DNA of 64,000 nt from positions 122,105-186,104 of the forward strand of contig WION01000079.1 in assembly GCA_015039365.1 (NCBI GenBank), read 5' to 3'. The notes under the pieces were generated by a model, which ran no database searches, had not been told where the DNA came from, and saw only the letters and a program-made list of their open reading frames with translations. Shown here one piece after another: positions 20,259-29,976 of this stretch (the stretch's first letter is position 1; every line of letters begins with the position of its first letter). Position numbers and translations under genes: made by a program. The DNA comes from Amanita rubescens. Taxonomy: Eukaryota > Basidiomycota > Agaricomycetes > Agaricales > Amanitaceae.

Positions 20259-23200
20259 TTATTTATTAGCTTTCAAAAGGGTAGTCAATTTATCATTTTC
20301 TCTTTCATAGTATTTAAAGATTTCTTCAAGATATCCTCGCACTTCAAGGTCTTGAATCCTTTCAAATATTTTACTATGTTGTCCTGGGGACTTATTAAGG
20401 GTTTTACTTTTAATATAATTAGCAAAAGTTTGTGATGCCTTAATATGATTGGTTAATGATATTTGACTATCATCAAGGATTAATCCCATCTTCATTCGGA
20501 ATATTACAAATTTTGAATATGGTAGATTTTTGGTCATTATATCCGCAACTTGTTCATTGGTAGGAATGTATGTGAGTTTAACTTTCTCACTTTCGACACA
20601 TTCTCTAATGTAGTGGAATCTTATGTCAATATGTTTTGAACGATGTTCTTGTGCAGGGTTACTGGCTAAGAACATTGCTCCTTGATTGTCACAACATAAG
20701 AAAATAGTTTTAATTGGAAAATCGAGTTCACTCATAAGAGACTCAATCCAAACTATTTGTCTTGATGTATCAGACATTGACATGTATTCTGCTTCAGTTG
20801 AAGACAGTGCCACTACTTTTTGTTTTCGTGAAACCCATGATATAGCTCCTCCTGCGAGTTTTACTATATATCCAGTGACAGATTTTCTTGTAATCTTGTC
20901 AGCACCCCAGTCAGCATCAGTAAAGGCTACAAAGCCTTCTTTATTTAAACCATTATAAACTATTTTAGTTTGTACAGTGGTATTAACATAGCGTACTATG
21001 TATAATGCTTTCTGTATGTGCTCTTCATTTGGGTTTGCACAAAACTGAGACATTAATATTACTTGATAAGTAATATCAGGTCTTGTTCCTAATGCAAGAT
21101 ATAACAACGATCCTATTATTTGTTGAAAATAAGATCGCATTTCTGCTGTACATTCTTTTGTAGCAGCAGTTGGAATATATCCTGTTGGTAAAGGTGTACG
21201 AGTTGGTTTACAATTTTCTAAACCAAATCTTGTTACAACCTTCTTAGCGTATGCATGTTGATCAATAATAAGAGTACCCATATTCTTATTGTAATTGATT
21301 TGCATACCTAAGTATTCTTTAACTTTTCCAAGATCATGACATTCCCATTTCTTCATAAAAGCATTTTTAACTTTATGAATTTCTGGTGTACTGTCACCCA
21401 TGAAAAGCATGTCATCGACATATACTATACACACTATTATAGTGTCGTCTTCTCTTCTGACGTATACGCCAGAATCAGATAAACAGCGTATAAATCCTAA
21501 ATCCTCTAAGGATTTATTAGCTTGTTTATTCCAGGCATATGAGGCTTGTTTAAGTCCATATATTGCCTTTTTAAGTTGGTAAACTTTTTGTTCTTGGCCT
21601 TTGACTACATAACCTTCTGGTTGTTGCATATAGATATCCGCTTCGAGATCTCCGTACAAAAAGGCTGTTTTAACATCTAGTGCTTCAATATCCCATTTTT
21701 CTAGCACAGATATTGCTAACAAAAGGCGAATCGTTTCATATCTTGCCACTGGCGAAAACGTTTCATCATAGTCAAGTCCAGGTCTTTGAGAAAATCCTTT
21801 AGCGACAAGTCGAGCCTTTTTTCGACCGTCGGATTTAATATCGTATACCCATCTACATTTAATAGGTGTACGATTATGAGGTAATTCTGCAAGCTCCCAG
21901 ATTTTTCTATCATTCAATGATTTCATTTCATCATTCATTGCTGTCTCCCATTGTTCATAAGATTTGGGATCAGTAATTTTGACTTTTTGAATATCTTTGT
22001 ATTGATAATCTCTGATATTATCTCTTGAGATATCAATGGCAGGAATTGCTTGTGCGAGTAAGTAATTCAGAAAACCATTACCTTGCTCTTTAATGAGACT
22101 TGACATTTCATTAATCTGAGCATTGTGTAATGTTGAATAAAGTAATTTGACTTTATCAATGTGTTGTCTTATTCTAGATCTGAGAGAATATCTGATTGTA
22201 ACATCAAGTTTTGGATCAGATTTATCTTTTTCTTTAAGATCTTGAATTAATTCACGAACAACATCTTGTTCTTCTGTAATTTCTTTTTCAATTTCTAATG
22301 GTGTTTTATTACCATAAGCATTGTCTTTCTGTATAACCGGTTTTCTAGATCTTTCAGATCTTCGAGTAGGTTCTACAGGTTTTTTAGCAGTTCCTTTGCC
22401 TTTTCCTTTAGTAGGTTTATCTTTAAGACTTTGTACAGGTAGATCTAATTCAACGCCTGTAGGTTGATCTAATTCAGCACCTTTGTCTTTTGAAGATGTA
22501 TCTTTCTTTTCAAAGAAAGATTCTAATTTATCATCCCATTTAGTGTCATCATCATCATCATCTGATGAATCAGAACTAGGATGATTTTCAAAGTTGAAAT
22601 CAAAGAAATCATCATCTGAATGCTGCTGTTCAGATGAAATATCTCCTTCATTATCTGGTTTACCATCAGAGATATTTTTATCTGAGTTTTCAGAATTATC
22701 CTGCTCAATAGGCCTGATAGGGTCCAAGTTTTTTGTATAATTTTCATCTTGAGGTTTGGCTCTTGGAAATTTGGTTTCATCAAATTCAGCTTGGGTGGAT
22801 ACTCGAAGTTGATTTGTATTTGTCATGAAGCGGTATGCTTTTGCATTCGGTTCGTATCCAATAAAGGTCATTATTTCAGACCTTGGTGTTAATTTATTTT
22901 CGCGCGATTCATGTGGGATAAATACCCAAGCTTTAGATCCGAATATCTTAAAGTAAGAAACATCAGGTTTCTTTCCAGTAAGATTTTCAACAGGGGTCTT
23001 CCATTTGGTTCGTCTAAGTGGAGTACGATTATAAACATGTACGGCAGTTTCGATCGCAAAGTTCCACCAAGATTGAGGACATGAAGCATGTAATCTCAAT
23101 GCTTCACTTTTTTCCCAAAGTGTTCTATTCATGCGTTCAACCTTTCCATTTTGTTGATGTATATATGGAGTAGATTTTTCATGAATAATTCCTACATCAG

Positions 23201-26200
23201 TTAAGTAATCTTGTATATTGGTGGACATAAATTCGCCCCCTCGATCGGAACGAACTATTTTTATGTTATATCCATATTGGTTGTATATTTGTTTGTGCCA
23301 GCCTTCAAATACTACAGCGACGTTAGACTTTTTCTGTAATGGTTTTACCCATACATGTGATGTACAATCATCAAATATTACAAGTAAATATTTCTGTTTA
23401 TGATAAGATTGTATAGGAAAAGTCATCAAGTCACAGTGTATACGTTCAAAGGGTTGGGTAGCACGTTTTTCTGAAAGAGGAAAGCTTTGAGAAACAGCTT
23501 TTCCTTTTAGACAACCGTTACAAGGTTCTAAGTTTTTAGGAATTGTTAAGGGAGGGAAACCCTCTAAGTTTTTAGAGCCTAATTTTAATATTTGTTGGCT
23601 AGGATGACCCATCCGTTGATGCCAAATTTCATATCCAACAACATTAATAGTGGTCATCATTAATTTATAATTTGAAGGTTTAATAATTTGACCTTCTGTC
23701 CACATTAATGTTTCGTTACCATCTCCTGGAAATCCTTCCAGTGATGTGTTTTCAGAGCCTTCTCTGTAGAAAGAAATCCTATCATTATCTTGTTTTGCAA
23801 TAAAACCTTGTTTACACAATGTTCCATTGCTTATTAGTCGTAGTGTGGCACTTGGCATATGGAGGACCGGATAAAGTTTCAATCTTGAAACCGAACCATT
23901 TTTAAGAGTGTGATCCAAAATCACAGTCCCTATACCTAATATATCTGCTTGATTATCAGCTGTAAATACTGAAGTAGGAACTTCATATTTTTTATAGCTG
24001 ACAAAATCTTCTAAGTGTGCGGTAAAATGATGTGATGCACCTGAGTCACACATCCATATTGTAAGTCCTTTATTATTTTTATAACATTCAGGACATTTGC
24101 AAGAAAGTGATTTATCACAGAGTTGACTATATGGGTCTTGAAGATGTCCAATGTTTATTACATTAGCATATCTTTCATTTAATTCACTTAAAGTTTGATC
24201 ATAAAGTTCATCTATATGATTTTGATCATAAAGACGAGCTATTCTTTGATGATTACTTAAGTTTTCACGCATATTGGCATCAAAATAATATAAATTTTGA
24301 AGATCAGTAGATCTTCTTGGTGTAGGGTTTACTATCGGTACATTTGATGGTATTACCGGTACAGTATCAATAGTACGATTAGTTGGATAATCGTATAAAT
24401 TGAAAAAATCTTCATAAGGCGTAATAGGCCTTGTTGGGATTTGAGATGATGCCATAGATTCTGGAGCTGTATGGTAAACAGAATCTTGATCAGATTGATA
24501 AAAGTAATTTAAATCTGATGAACTTACAGATTCTGGTCGGAGGGATACAGTGTCATGGTCATTTACCATCCCTCTCAACATATTTTGTAAGTGTTCTAAA
24601 GTGCGTGCATTAGTATTCATTCTTCGAGCTTCCAAATTAGCTCGTCGAACTTGATCCACATAATATTGTCTGGTATGTACATACCACCAACTTATTTGTT
24701 CATCATCAAAGGAACCAGGCATTGGTTCCTCAGGCTCCTCATCGGTATAAAGTCCTTCATACCCTGAAGAATTGGCCTCAGATTGATGTGATTCATTATC
24801 TGTTTGATATCCTTCATTATCGGTTTGATGATGGGATATACTAGAGGAAGCAAAGATAGGACTAGCAAGATCGTCCACACTTTGAGTATCCTTAGTATCT
24901 GCAAATATTGCAGAATCAAAGATATCAGAGTAGTCCGTTGATTCAGTTCGTACTTTTTGTACATCTCTGGATACAGAATCTCCCGAATCTTCGGATATCT
25001 CATCAATTCTCCCCATGAAGTCATCCGTGGGAACCGCACGAGTACCTTTGTACTTGTAAATCTTGGGGACAAATTCTTCATCAAAATCTGTCATTACCTG
25101 ATCTCCAATTCTGGCAATCAGAGGTAAAGATGCTGATGTCGAAGATGCCATAGCATGCCCAGAACCAAGTGTTGATTGAGCTGCTGTGCGAGCAGCAAGT
25201 TTATTCGCACGATTCTTTGCTTTAGCTGCCTTATTGCGTTCCCAATTTGGTCCTTTAGACTGATTAGGGACTTGACCAGCCCATTGGGGTCTAAAAGGAG
25301 TCTGAGATTGGCCAGGTGTATGTTTTGGTCCATTAGATGGTCCACCTGTCGAAGTATGTTGTGTTGGGTTTCTTCGATTTCCCATTGGTTTTCTTCCACT
25401 TCTGCCTCGAAAGGATTTCCCACGATAGGAATTCCAAGGGGTGCGAGGTTGTCCTTGTTGCAATTGTTGGCGTGCCATATTTGCAACTACTTGAGAGTTA
25501 GAATGTTTATTCCCTCTCGTGACAACAGAAGTATTGGCATTGTTCCTGTTACCTTTCCTTCGGGACCATTCCTCAGATATGAGATTAAGGAATTCATCTA
25601 CAGTGTCATCATCTGCGGAATGTGCCAACAGATTTGCGACAAAGCTGTCCCATGAAGGAGGTAAGGCATGTAGGATCATCATAATTTGCATTTTGACGGT
25701 TAAGGTTACACCTTGGTTTGATACTCTATTAATCAAGTCCATAAGATGCGGAACTTGAGTGTTTGGATTGGAATTCTCTTTGAGTTTCCAGTCAACAATT
25801 TGTCTATAGAGTCCAAACGTAGCAGCCAGACCTTGTTTACCAAATTTATCCTTTAGAGATTTCCAAAGGACTTCGGCTTTATCATTTTTATCGTCAACAA
25901 GGTGTACTAGATTAGGTGCTAGTTTTAAGGTAATGTAACCTTTGGCTTTCATATTGTCCTCTTTAAATTCGACGTATTCTTTGCGAATTTCTTTAAGGGT
26001 TTTTAATTGATCTGGCTTTATGTCAGATGTCTTTATTGCCGCTTTTTCAGACGGTTCAAGATCTCTGGGCCAGTCAAGTTTAGGATCAATATGTGCACCA
26101 AGACCTTGACTGTTCAAGTACGCAGTCATAAGTCTTTCGAATGCAAGCCAATTTGATCCGGTAAGGACAGGAACAATGGAGTTTATCGAATTGGAAGAAG

Positions 26201-26204
26201 ACAT
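20259..26204 (-). CDS. Copia Gag-Pol polyprotein
   Basis: One open frame of 1981 residues. Gag (about 1-350) is of the UBN2/DUF4219 type with an Arg/Gly/Asn-rich basic tail and no CCHC knuckle. A serine/acidic linker (about 350-690) is followed by a CKCPEC cluster and the protease DSGA near 721. Next come the GAG-pre-integrase zinc finger (about 855-905) and integrase with D/D/E in HCDLMTF, RSDRGGEF and GKVERMN (near 923, 992, 1027). A linker with DDDDD runs follows, then reverse transcriptase with YVDD near 1597, and RNase H (DADWG near 1765, STEAEY near 1803). The order protease-integrase-RT-RNase H is diagnostic of Ty1/copia. No frameshift or stop is present. Confidence 0.97.
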   Translation of the reverse strand: MSSSNSINSIVPVLTGSNWLAFERLMTAYLNSQGLGAHIDPKLDWPRDLEPSEKAAIKTSDIKPDQLKTLKEIRKEYVEFKEDNMKAKGYITLKLAPNLVHLVDDKNDKAEVLWKSLKDKFGKQGLAATFGLYRQIVDWKLKENSNPNTQVPHLMDLINRVSNQGVTLTVKMQIMMILHALPPSWDSFVANLLAHSADDDTVDEFLNLISEEWSRRKGNRNNANTSVVTRGNKHSNSQVVANMARQQLQQGQPRTPWNSYRGKSFRGRSGRKPMGNRRNPTQHTSTGGPSNGPKHTPGQSQTPFRPQWAGQVPNQSKGPNWERNKAAKAKNRANKLAARTAAQSTLGSGHAMASSTSASLPLIARIGDQVMTDFDEEFVPKIYKYKGTRAVPTDDFMGRIDEISEDSGDSVSRDVQKVRTESTDYSDIFDSAIFADTKDTQSVDDLASPIFASSSISHHQTDNEGYQTDNESHQSEANSSGYEGLYTDEEPEEPMPGSFDDEQISWWYVHTRQYYVDQVRRANLEARRMNTNARTLEHLQNMLRGMVNDHDTVSLRPESVSSSDLNYFYQSDQDSVYHTAPESMASSQIPTRPITPYEDFFNLYDYPTNRTIDTVPVIPSNVPIVNPTPRRSTDLQNLYYFDANMRENLSNHQRIARLYDQNHIDELYDQTLSELNERYANVINIGHLQDPYSQLCDKSLSCKCPECYKNNKGLTIWMCDSGASHHFTAHLEDFVSYKKYEVPTSVFTADNQADILGIGTVILDHTLKNGSVSRLKLYPVLHMPSATLRLISNGTLCKQGFIAKQDNDRISFYREGSENTSLEGFPGDGNETLMWTEGQIIKPSNYKLMMTTINVVGYEIWHQRMGHPSQQILKLGSKNLEGFPPLTIPKNLEPCNGCLKGKAVSQSFPLSEKRATQPFERIHCDLMTFPIQSYHKQKYLLVIFDDCTSHVWVKPLQKKSNVAVVFEGWHKQIYNQYGYNIKIVRSDRGGEFMSTNIQDYLTDVGIIHEKSTPYIHQQNGKVERMNRTLWEKSEALRLHASCPQSWWNFAIETAVHVYNRTPLRRTKWKTPVENLTGKKPDVSYFKIFGSKAWVFIPHESRENKLTPRSEIMTFIGYEPNAKAYRFMTNTNQLRVSTQAEFDETKFPRAKPQDENYTKNLDPIRPIEQDNSENSDKNISDGKPDNEGDISSEQQHSDDDFFDFNFENHPSSDSSDDDDDDTKWDDKLESFFEKKDTSSKDKGAELDQPTGVELDLPVQSLKDKPTKGKGKGTAKKPVEPTRRSERSRKPVIQKDNAYGNKTPLEIEKEITEEQDVVRELIQDLKEKDKSDPKLDVTIRYSLRSRIRQHIDKVKLLYSTLHNAQINEMSSLIKEQGNGFLNYLLAQAIPAIDISRDNIRDYQYKDIQKVKITDPKSYEQWETAMNDEMKSLNDRKIWELAELPHNRTPIKCRWVYDIKSDGRKKARLVAKGFSQRPGLDYDETFSPVARYETIRLLLAISVLEKWDIEALDVKTAFLYGDLEADIYMQQPEGYVVKGQEQKVYQLKKAIYGLKQASYAWNKQANKSLEDLGFIRCLSDSGVYVRREDDTIIVCIVYVDDMLFMGDSTPEIHKVKNAFMKKWECHDLGKVKEYLGMQINYNKNMGTLIIDQHAYAKKVVTRFGLENCKPTRTPLPTGYIPTAATKECTAEMRSYFQQIIGSLLYLALGTRPDITYQVILMSQFCANPNEEHIQKALYIVRYVNTTVQTKIVYNGLNKEGFVAFTDADWGADKITRKSVTGYIVKLAGGAISWVSRKQKVVALSSTEAEYMSMSDTSRQIVWIESLMSELDFPIKTIFLCCDNQGAMFLASNPAQEHRSKHIDIRFHYIRECVESEKVKLTYIPTNEQVADIMTKNLPYSKFVIFRMKMGLILDDSQISLTNHIKASQTFANYIKSKTLNKSPGQHSKIFERIQDLEVRGYLEEIFKYYERENDKLTTLLKANK

Positions 26205-26394
26205 TTTCTTACTTTGGTTAAGTTTGTTTAAAATCTAAGAAGATTTTTCGTAAGAAAAGGTTCAAATAATAATAAGGCATAAGAATATATGTGATGATGT
26301 AATTTCCGTCCTGATTTCTTAAGCTTAATGTCGTTCATGTTAAAATGACAAGAATATAGTATTTTACTATCTAGTGTCAATACTAGAAAGTAAA
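26205..26394 (-). other. Spacer between copia ORF1 and gag-pol
   Basis: 190 bp with no ORF; it holds a T/A-rich stretch and the gag-pol start context. How gag-pol, the second ORF of the transcript, is translated (splicing, reinitiation or a separate promoter) is not evident. Confidence 0.6.
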
Positions 26395-27648
26395 CTAGGG
26401 AATATCTTTTTTACACGTCCTTTCAGGTATGTAATATCGAATTTCCGTCACAGGGTTAGATGCGAATCTAGCCCTCCTATTGTCTCTATCATCGACAAGT
26501 TTGTCGAAAATAGATTCTTTAGGTAATTTTATGTGAGGAAAGTCTTTATACCATCCGGGAAGCCTTCCAGTTTCCTGCCATATTCCCATGTCATTACTAT
26601 ATTCGTCAACAACCCTTTTCACTTCGGTTCCCTCTTGATTCGAAGGAAACACTCCAGCCGCTCTGCTTTGGGCTCGAGTTTTAGATACGATGTATCCCCA
26701 ACTTGCAATGTTGGGGGCGCATCTACTCCAGGTAGGTGTTGTTGACTTTCGCCATCCTTTTTGTTCTATATTACATTTTAGTTGGGTCTTATATACATTA
26801 AAAGGTGTATTTACCTTTCCTTTTTTGTATATTTGAGTGATCTCCTCCGGAAGAGGAATTCTGCCCCTTTCATCAGATGCGATGCCAAGGAAATGTTGGC
26901 GGTACGCATCCGAATCCAAAGCATTAGGGATATTCGTTTTATTTTTCCATTGACGATTACCCTTATGCCAGTCGTTTTTGGTGACTGGCCTGAATTGGAC
27001 ATGGGCATTGTTTGGTGGTCCATAGGACCACTCTTCCGGTTTAGCGTTGTGGATCCAAGGCGATCCACGATCTTTGTTATATCGCCAACCTTCGTTGACG
27101 ATAACAGGTCGTCCTTGTGGACGAGAGACTGGCCCAACAGCCTTCGCGGCCTTGGCGTATGAGACTAGATTATCTTTATTAGATAAAGATGCATACCTAG
27201 TATTTTTAGAAGACTGACCTGTTGGGCTCCGCATTGATTTGGGAGCCGTCGGGACCCCTTTATAGTCGAAGACGACTTTTTGTACACAGCGGTGTACATG
27301 ATGTATCGCATTGGGATGCGAACAGTGGCAGCCCTTTGCTGCATGAGGCATATATGGGCGCGAGCCCATGGGAACAGGATACTTTTTATAGTTCCTATTT
27401 AGCCTCACAGCTTGAGGCGCAGAAGTCGGAACAGGAAAACGTAATGAAGGTACCATTTCTGGTACCTGTGCCTTTGCAGGCGGCGGCGAATTCTTTGGTA
27501 AGGCCCTAACGGGGGCCTGGAGATGCCGGGCGCCAGAGCCGGGCAAATTGTTCGGGGTAGTCCGAGAGGGGACTGTCCTCGAAGAAATCGGAGTGCCAAG
27601 GGCACTGCCAACAGAAGACAACGGCGAGAAAGAGTTTACAAACGACAT
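26395..27648 (-). CDS. Copia accessory ORF1, unknown function
   Basis: 417 codons, open and conserved in both copia copies of this window, placed upstream of gag-pol where copia elements normally have no gene. Residues 1-100 are Pro/Ser-rich and basic. Next is a compact Cys/His cluster CHCSHPNAIHHVHRC (about 107-121) that could bind zinc. Then comes a basic, Trp-rich body with SPWIHN, EEWSYGPPN and IASWGYIVSKTRA, and a charged C-terminus. There is no membrane segment, no signal peptide and no polymerase or protease motif. I do not recognise the family. A nucleic-acid-binding or Gag-like role is possible but inferred. Confidence 0.75.
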   Translation of the reverse strand: MSFVNSFSPLSSVGSALGTPISSRTVPSRTTPNNLPGSGARHLQAPVRALPKNSPPPAKAQVPEMVPSLRFPVPTSAPQAVRLNRNYKKYPVPMGSRPYMPHAAKGCHCSHPNAIHHVHRCVQKVVFDYKGVPTAPKSMRSPTGQSSKNTRYASLSNKDNLVSYAKAAKAVGPVSRPQGRPVIVNEGWRYNKDRGSPWIHNAKPEEWSYGPPNNAHVQFRPVTKNDWHKGNRQWKNKTNIPNALDSDAYRQHFLGIASDERGRIPLPEEITQIYKKGKVNTPFNVYKTQLKCNIEQKGWRKSTTPTWSRCAPNIASWGYIVSKTRAQSRAAGVFPSNQEGTEVKRVVDEYSNDMGIWQETGRLPGWYKDFPHIKLPKESIFDKLVDDRDNRRARFASNPVTEIRYYIPERTCKKDIP

Positions 27649-28860
27649 TTTTATATAAATTGAAAAAATTGATTTTTAAAATTTTGCTGAAATCAGGAGG
27701 TTTAATCATCACATAGTTCTTTGGATAAGATCAAAAGAAAGGAATGGGCGTTCAGAGCCTTCAGCCCTTACTAATCCCAGAAAACAGATAATTTGTACGC
27801 AAATTGGATGTTTCGGCACAAGTTTCGCACATCATTGTTTCTTCTTGTCATGCATGTTGAATTTGGTACTAATCGTTATGAAAGGTGTTATATTAACCAA
27901 GATCTATGTCACATTGGTATCCACTTCGATGTTTTTAGCATCTAATAACGCAGCATTATATTTGCGTGGGATATGATCCAATGTAGGTAAGAATAGCCAA
28001 CCTAAGCGTCTGACGATAGATTAAAGACTCGGGGATCGGCCCTTGTCCCTTCTTAAACGATCAATTGATAACCGTTTAATCTCTGGAATAACCATGACGA
28101 TAACGACTGCATTCCCAAATGCATGAGATAAGTCCATCACTTAGATGGTCTATGGGGTCTCAATCCCCCACTAGACGTGTATGTACAAGTATTAAGAATT
28201 AATCTAGACACCGCTGGGTTACAGCTGAGTGTATTCCTAATCTAGAGAAGTCCCTAAGGGCGCATTCTCGATAGGCAGAGTGTACGGTCCACAATGTGAC
28301 CTCATCTCACCCCTTATACTAGAATCTATTATTACTTGTACATATATTAGGTATTTTACAGGATCGAAAATCCTGATGATGGTATAGCGTGGTTCAATAC
28401 GTCCAATCACATCACACTGCCCAAGCGGAATACAGTGTGGGACGTCACCCTTTTATACGGTAGGTAATAACCGGTGAAGTTCACACTTCACAAGTGAGCC
28501 AATTTCTATTTACGCAGTAATGGTCCACTGCGAGATTTTTAAGGCGATCTAGGCCGGCTTTTAACGTCATCCAAGACGGTCCCTTGTACAGGGATACTCG
28601 TAATTTAGACCGCTGAGTAATAACGGGGTCCCCTTAGCCCTGGGTCCGGGCGTATACAATCCAGGTAAGCGGATGACTCTGAGTCTATCCCTCACTTCCC
28701 AGAAGGGTTAGCCAAGTGCGGTGACTAATCTAACAAGAAAATGAAAACCACACTGGGCGCCTCGCCCAGTTACCTTTGTTTTACCTTTTCTCTCCGTCAA
28801 TGACTTGAGAGTGTGCATCGCTTGGCTTCACAACCAATAGCGCCAAAGGCGTCTGGTTTC
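27649..28860 (-). other. Copia 5' leader, 1.2 kb, structured
   Basis: Non-coding stretch between the primer site and ORF1, strongly conserved between the two copies. Strong hairpins are visible, for example ACTGGGCGCCTCGCCCAGT (8-bp stem near 28763) and GTCCCTTGTACAGGGAT (near 28580). No open frame of note in either copy. Possible roles are packaging, dimerisation or internal translation initiation. Confidence 0.6.
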
Positions 28861-28873
28861 GGGGCCCATAACC
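28861..28873 (-). promoter_or_regulatory. Copia primer-binding site for a 5' half of initiator tRNA-Met
   Basis: The plus strand reads GGGGCCCATAACC directly before the LTR. It matches the anticodon stem-loop of eukaryotic initiator tRNA-Met (GGGCYCAUAACC), ending near tRNA position 39-40. Drosophila copia is known to use a half-tRNA cleaved at this place. The same site precedes the old copy's LTR at 29965-29976. Confidence 0.8.
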
Positions 28874-29578
28874 TGTTGAAACTAGGGGTAACAAATCCCT
28901 AGCGAGCAGCGCAGTCTAGTACATGGAATGTACTACTTACCGAGTGTGGTGTGGAGTTGTTAAGAGCTTACTGGAGCTGGGGCTCAACAGTAGACAGTAG
29001 AGAGGATAATAGGATAAGGATTGACGCTACTAGAGTACAGTTTATATACTACTAAACTACAAATAAGTACAAAGAGTCTTATCAGTATGAGTCAAAGGTA
29101 TTTGACTCATAAGGCGTCATTCCACAGCAATACACAGCTATTGTACAGCAATGCATAGCTTTGCGCAGCACTTGACTCATCAATTATATTGACTGACTCA
29201 TCACATTATCAATCTTCAATGTGATAGGTTGATAACCATAACGTATATATGTCTTCTATTCTCATGTCAACATATATTCACATCATCAATAGTTCCACAA
29301 TTATGATTGGATGATCTTATGAGAATATCGCTAGGATATTCTCATGTCAGAATATGTTCTCATCATCAATCATCCACTATTATGATTGGTAGATGAGTAT
29401 GAGAATATGTCGAATATATTCTCATGTCAATATATTATCTCACACTCAATCATCCACTATTATGATTGGTTGAGAGACGAGTAAGTAACTGAGCGTTATT
29501 ACATTAGTTAGTGTAAACTAATGATATCACTTATATTTACTATATACTGTATGTATATCGTATATTATAAGTTCAACA
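28874..29578 (-). repeat. Young copia 5' LTR
   Basis: 705 bp, same sequence as 19539-20243; it drives the element transcript leftward. Followed on its right by the TSD copy AAGTT. Confidence 0.96.
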
Positions 29579-29976
29579 AAGTTCACACTTCACAAGTGAG
29601 CCAATTTCTATTGACGCAGTAATGGTCCACTGCGAGATTTTTAAGGCGATCTAGGCCGGTTTTTAACGTCATCCAAGACTGTCCCTTGTACAGGGATACT
29701 CGTAATTTAGACCGCTGAGTAATTAACGGGGTCCCCTTAGCCCTGGGTCCGGGCGTATACAATCCAGGTAAGCGGATGACTCAGAGTCTATCCCTCACTT
29801 CCCAGAAGGGTTAGCCAAGTGCAGTGACTAATCTAACAAGAAAATGAAAACCACACTGGGCGCCTCGCCCAGTTACCTTTGTTTTACCTTTTCTCTCCGT
29901 CAATGACTTGAGAGTGTGCGTTGCTTGGCTTCACAACCAATAGCGCCAAAGGCGTCTGGTTTCAGGGCCCATAACC
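29579..29976 (-). other. Old copia leader, part 2, with primer site
   Basis: Matches 28478-28873 of the young copy with few changes and ends in GGGCCCATAACC (29965-29976) next to the old LTR. Confidence 0.88.

Larger units (their letters stand above)
19539..29578 (-). mobile_element. Complete young Ty1/copia retrotransposon with extra ORF
   Basis: 10,040 bp, unusually long for a copia element. Order in the sense direction: 5' LTR (29578-28874), half-tRNA primer site, 1.2-kb leader, ORF1 (417 codons), 190-bp gap, gag-pol (1981 codons), polypurine tract, 3' LTR (20243-19539). Both LTRs are 705 bp and look identical, both ORFs are open and the TSD is intact, so this copy is recent and may be active. 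Confidence 0.97.
19534..29583. repeat. 5-bp TSD of the young copia
   Basis: AAGTT at 19534-19538 and 29579-29583. The unbroken sequence GGTGAAGTTCACAC is present inside the young element itself near 28480, confirming the target was another copy of the same leader. Confidence 0.95.

Noticed and set aside
26395..27648. Copia ORF1 as an envelope gene
   Set aside because: No signal peptide, transmembrane helix or glycosylation-rich ectodomain, and it lies upstream of gag rather than downstream of pol.
27649..28860. Group I intron or hammerhead ribozyme in the copia leader
   Set aside because: ACTAGACG and CTGATGATGG words occur on the plus strand, but the conserved core pairings could not be assembled and orientation is antisense to the element.
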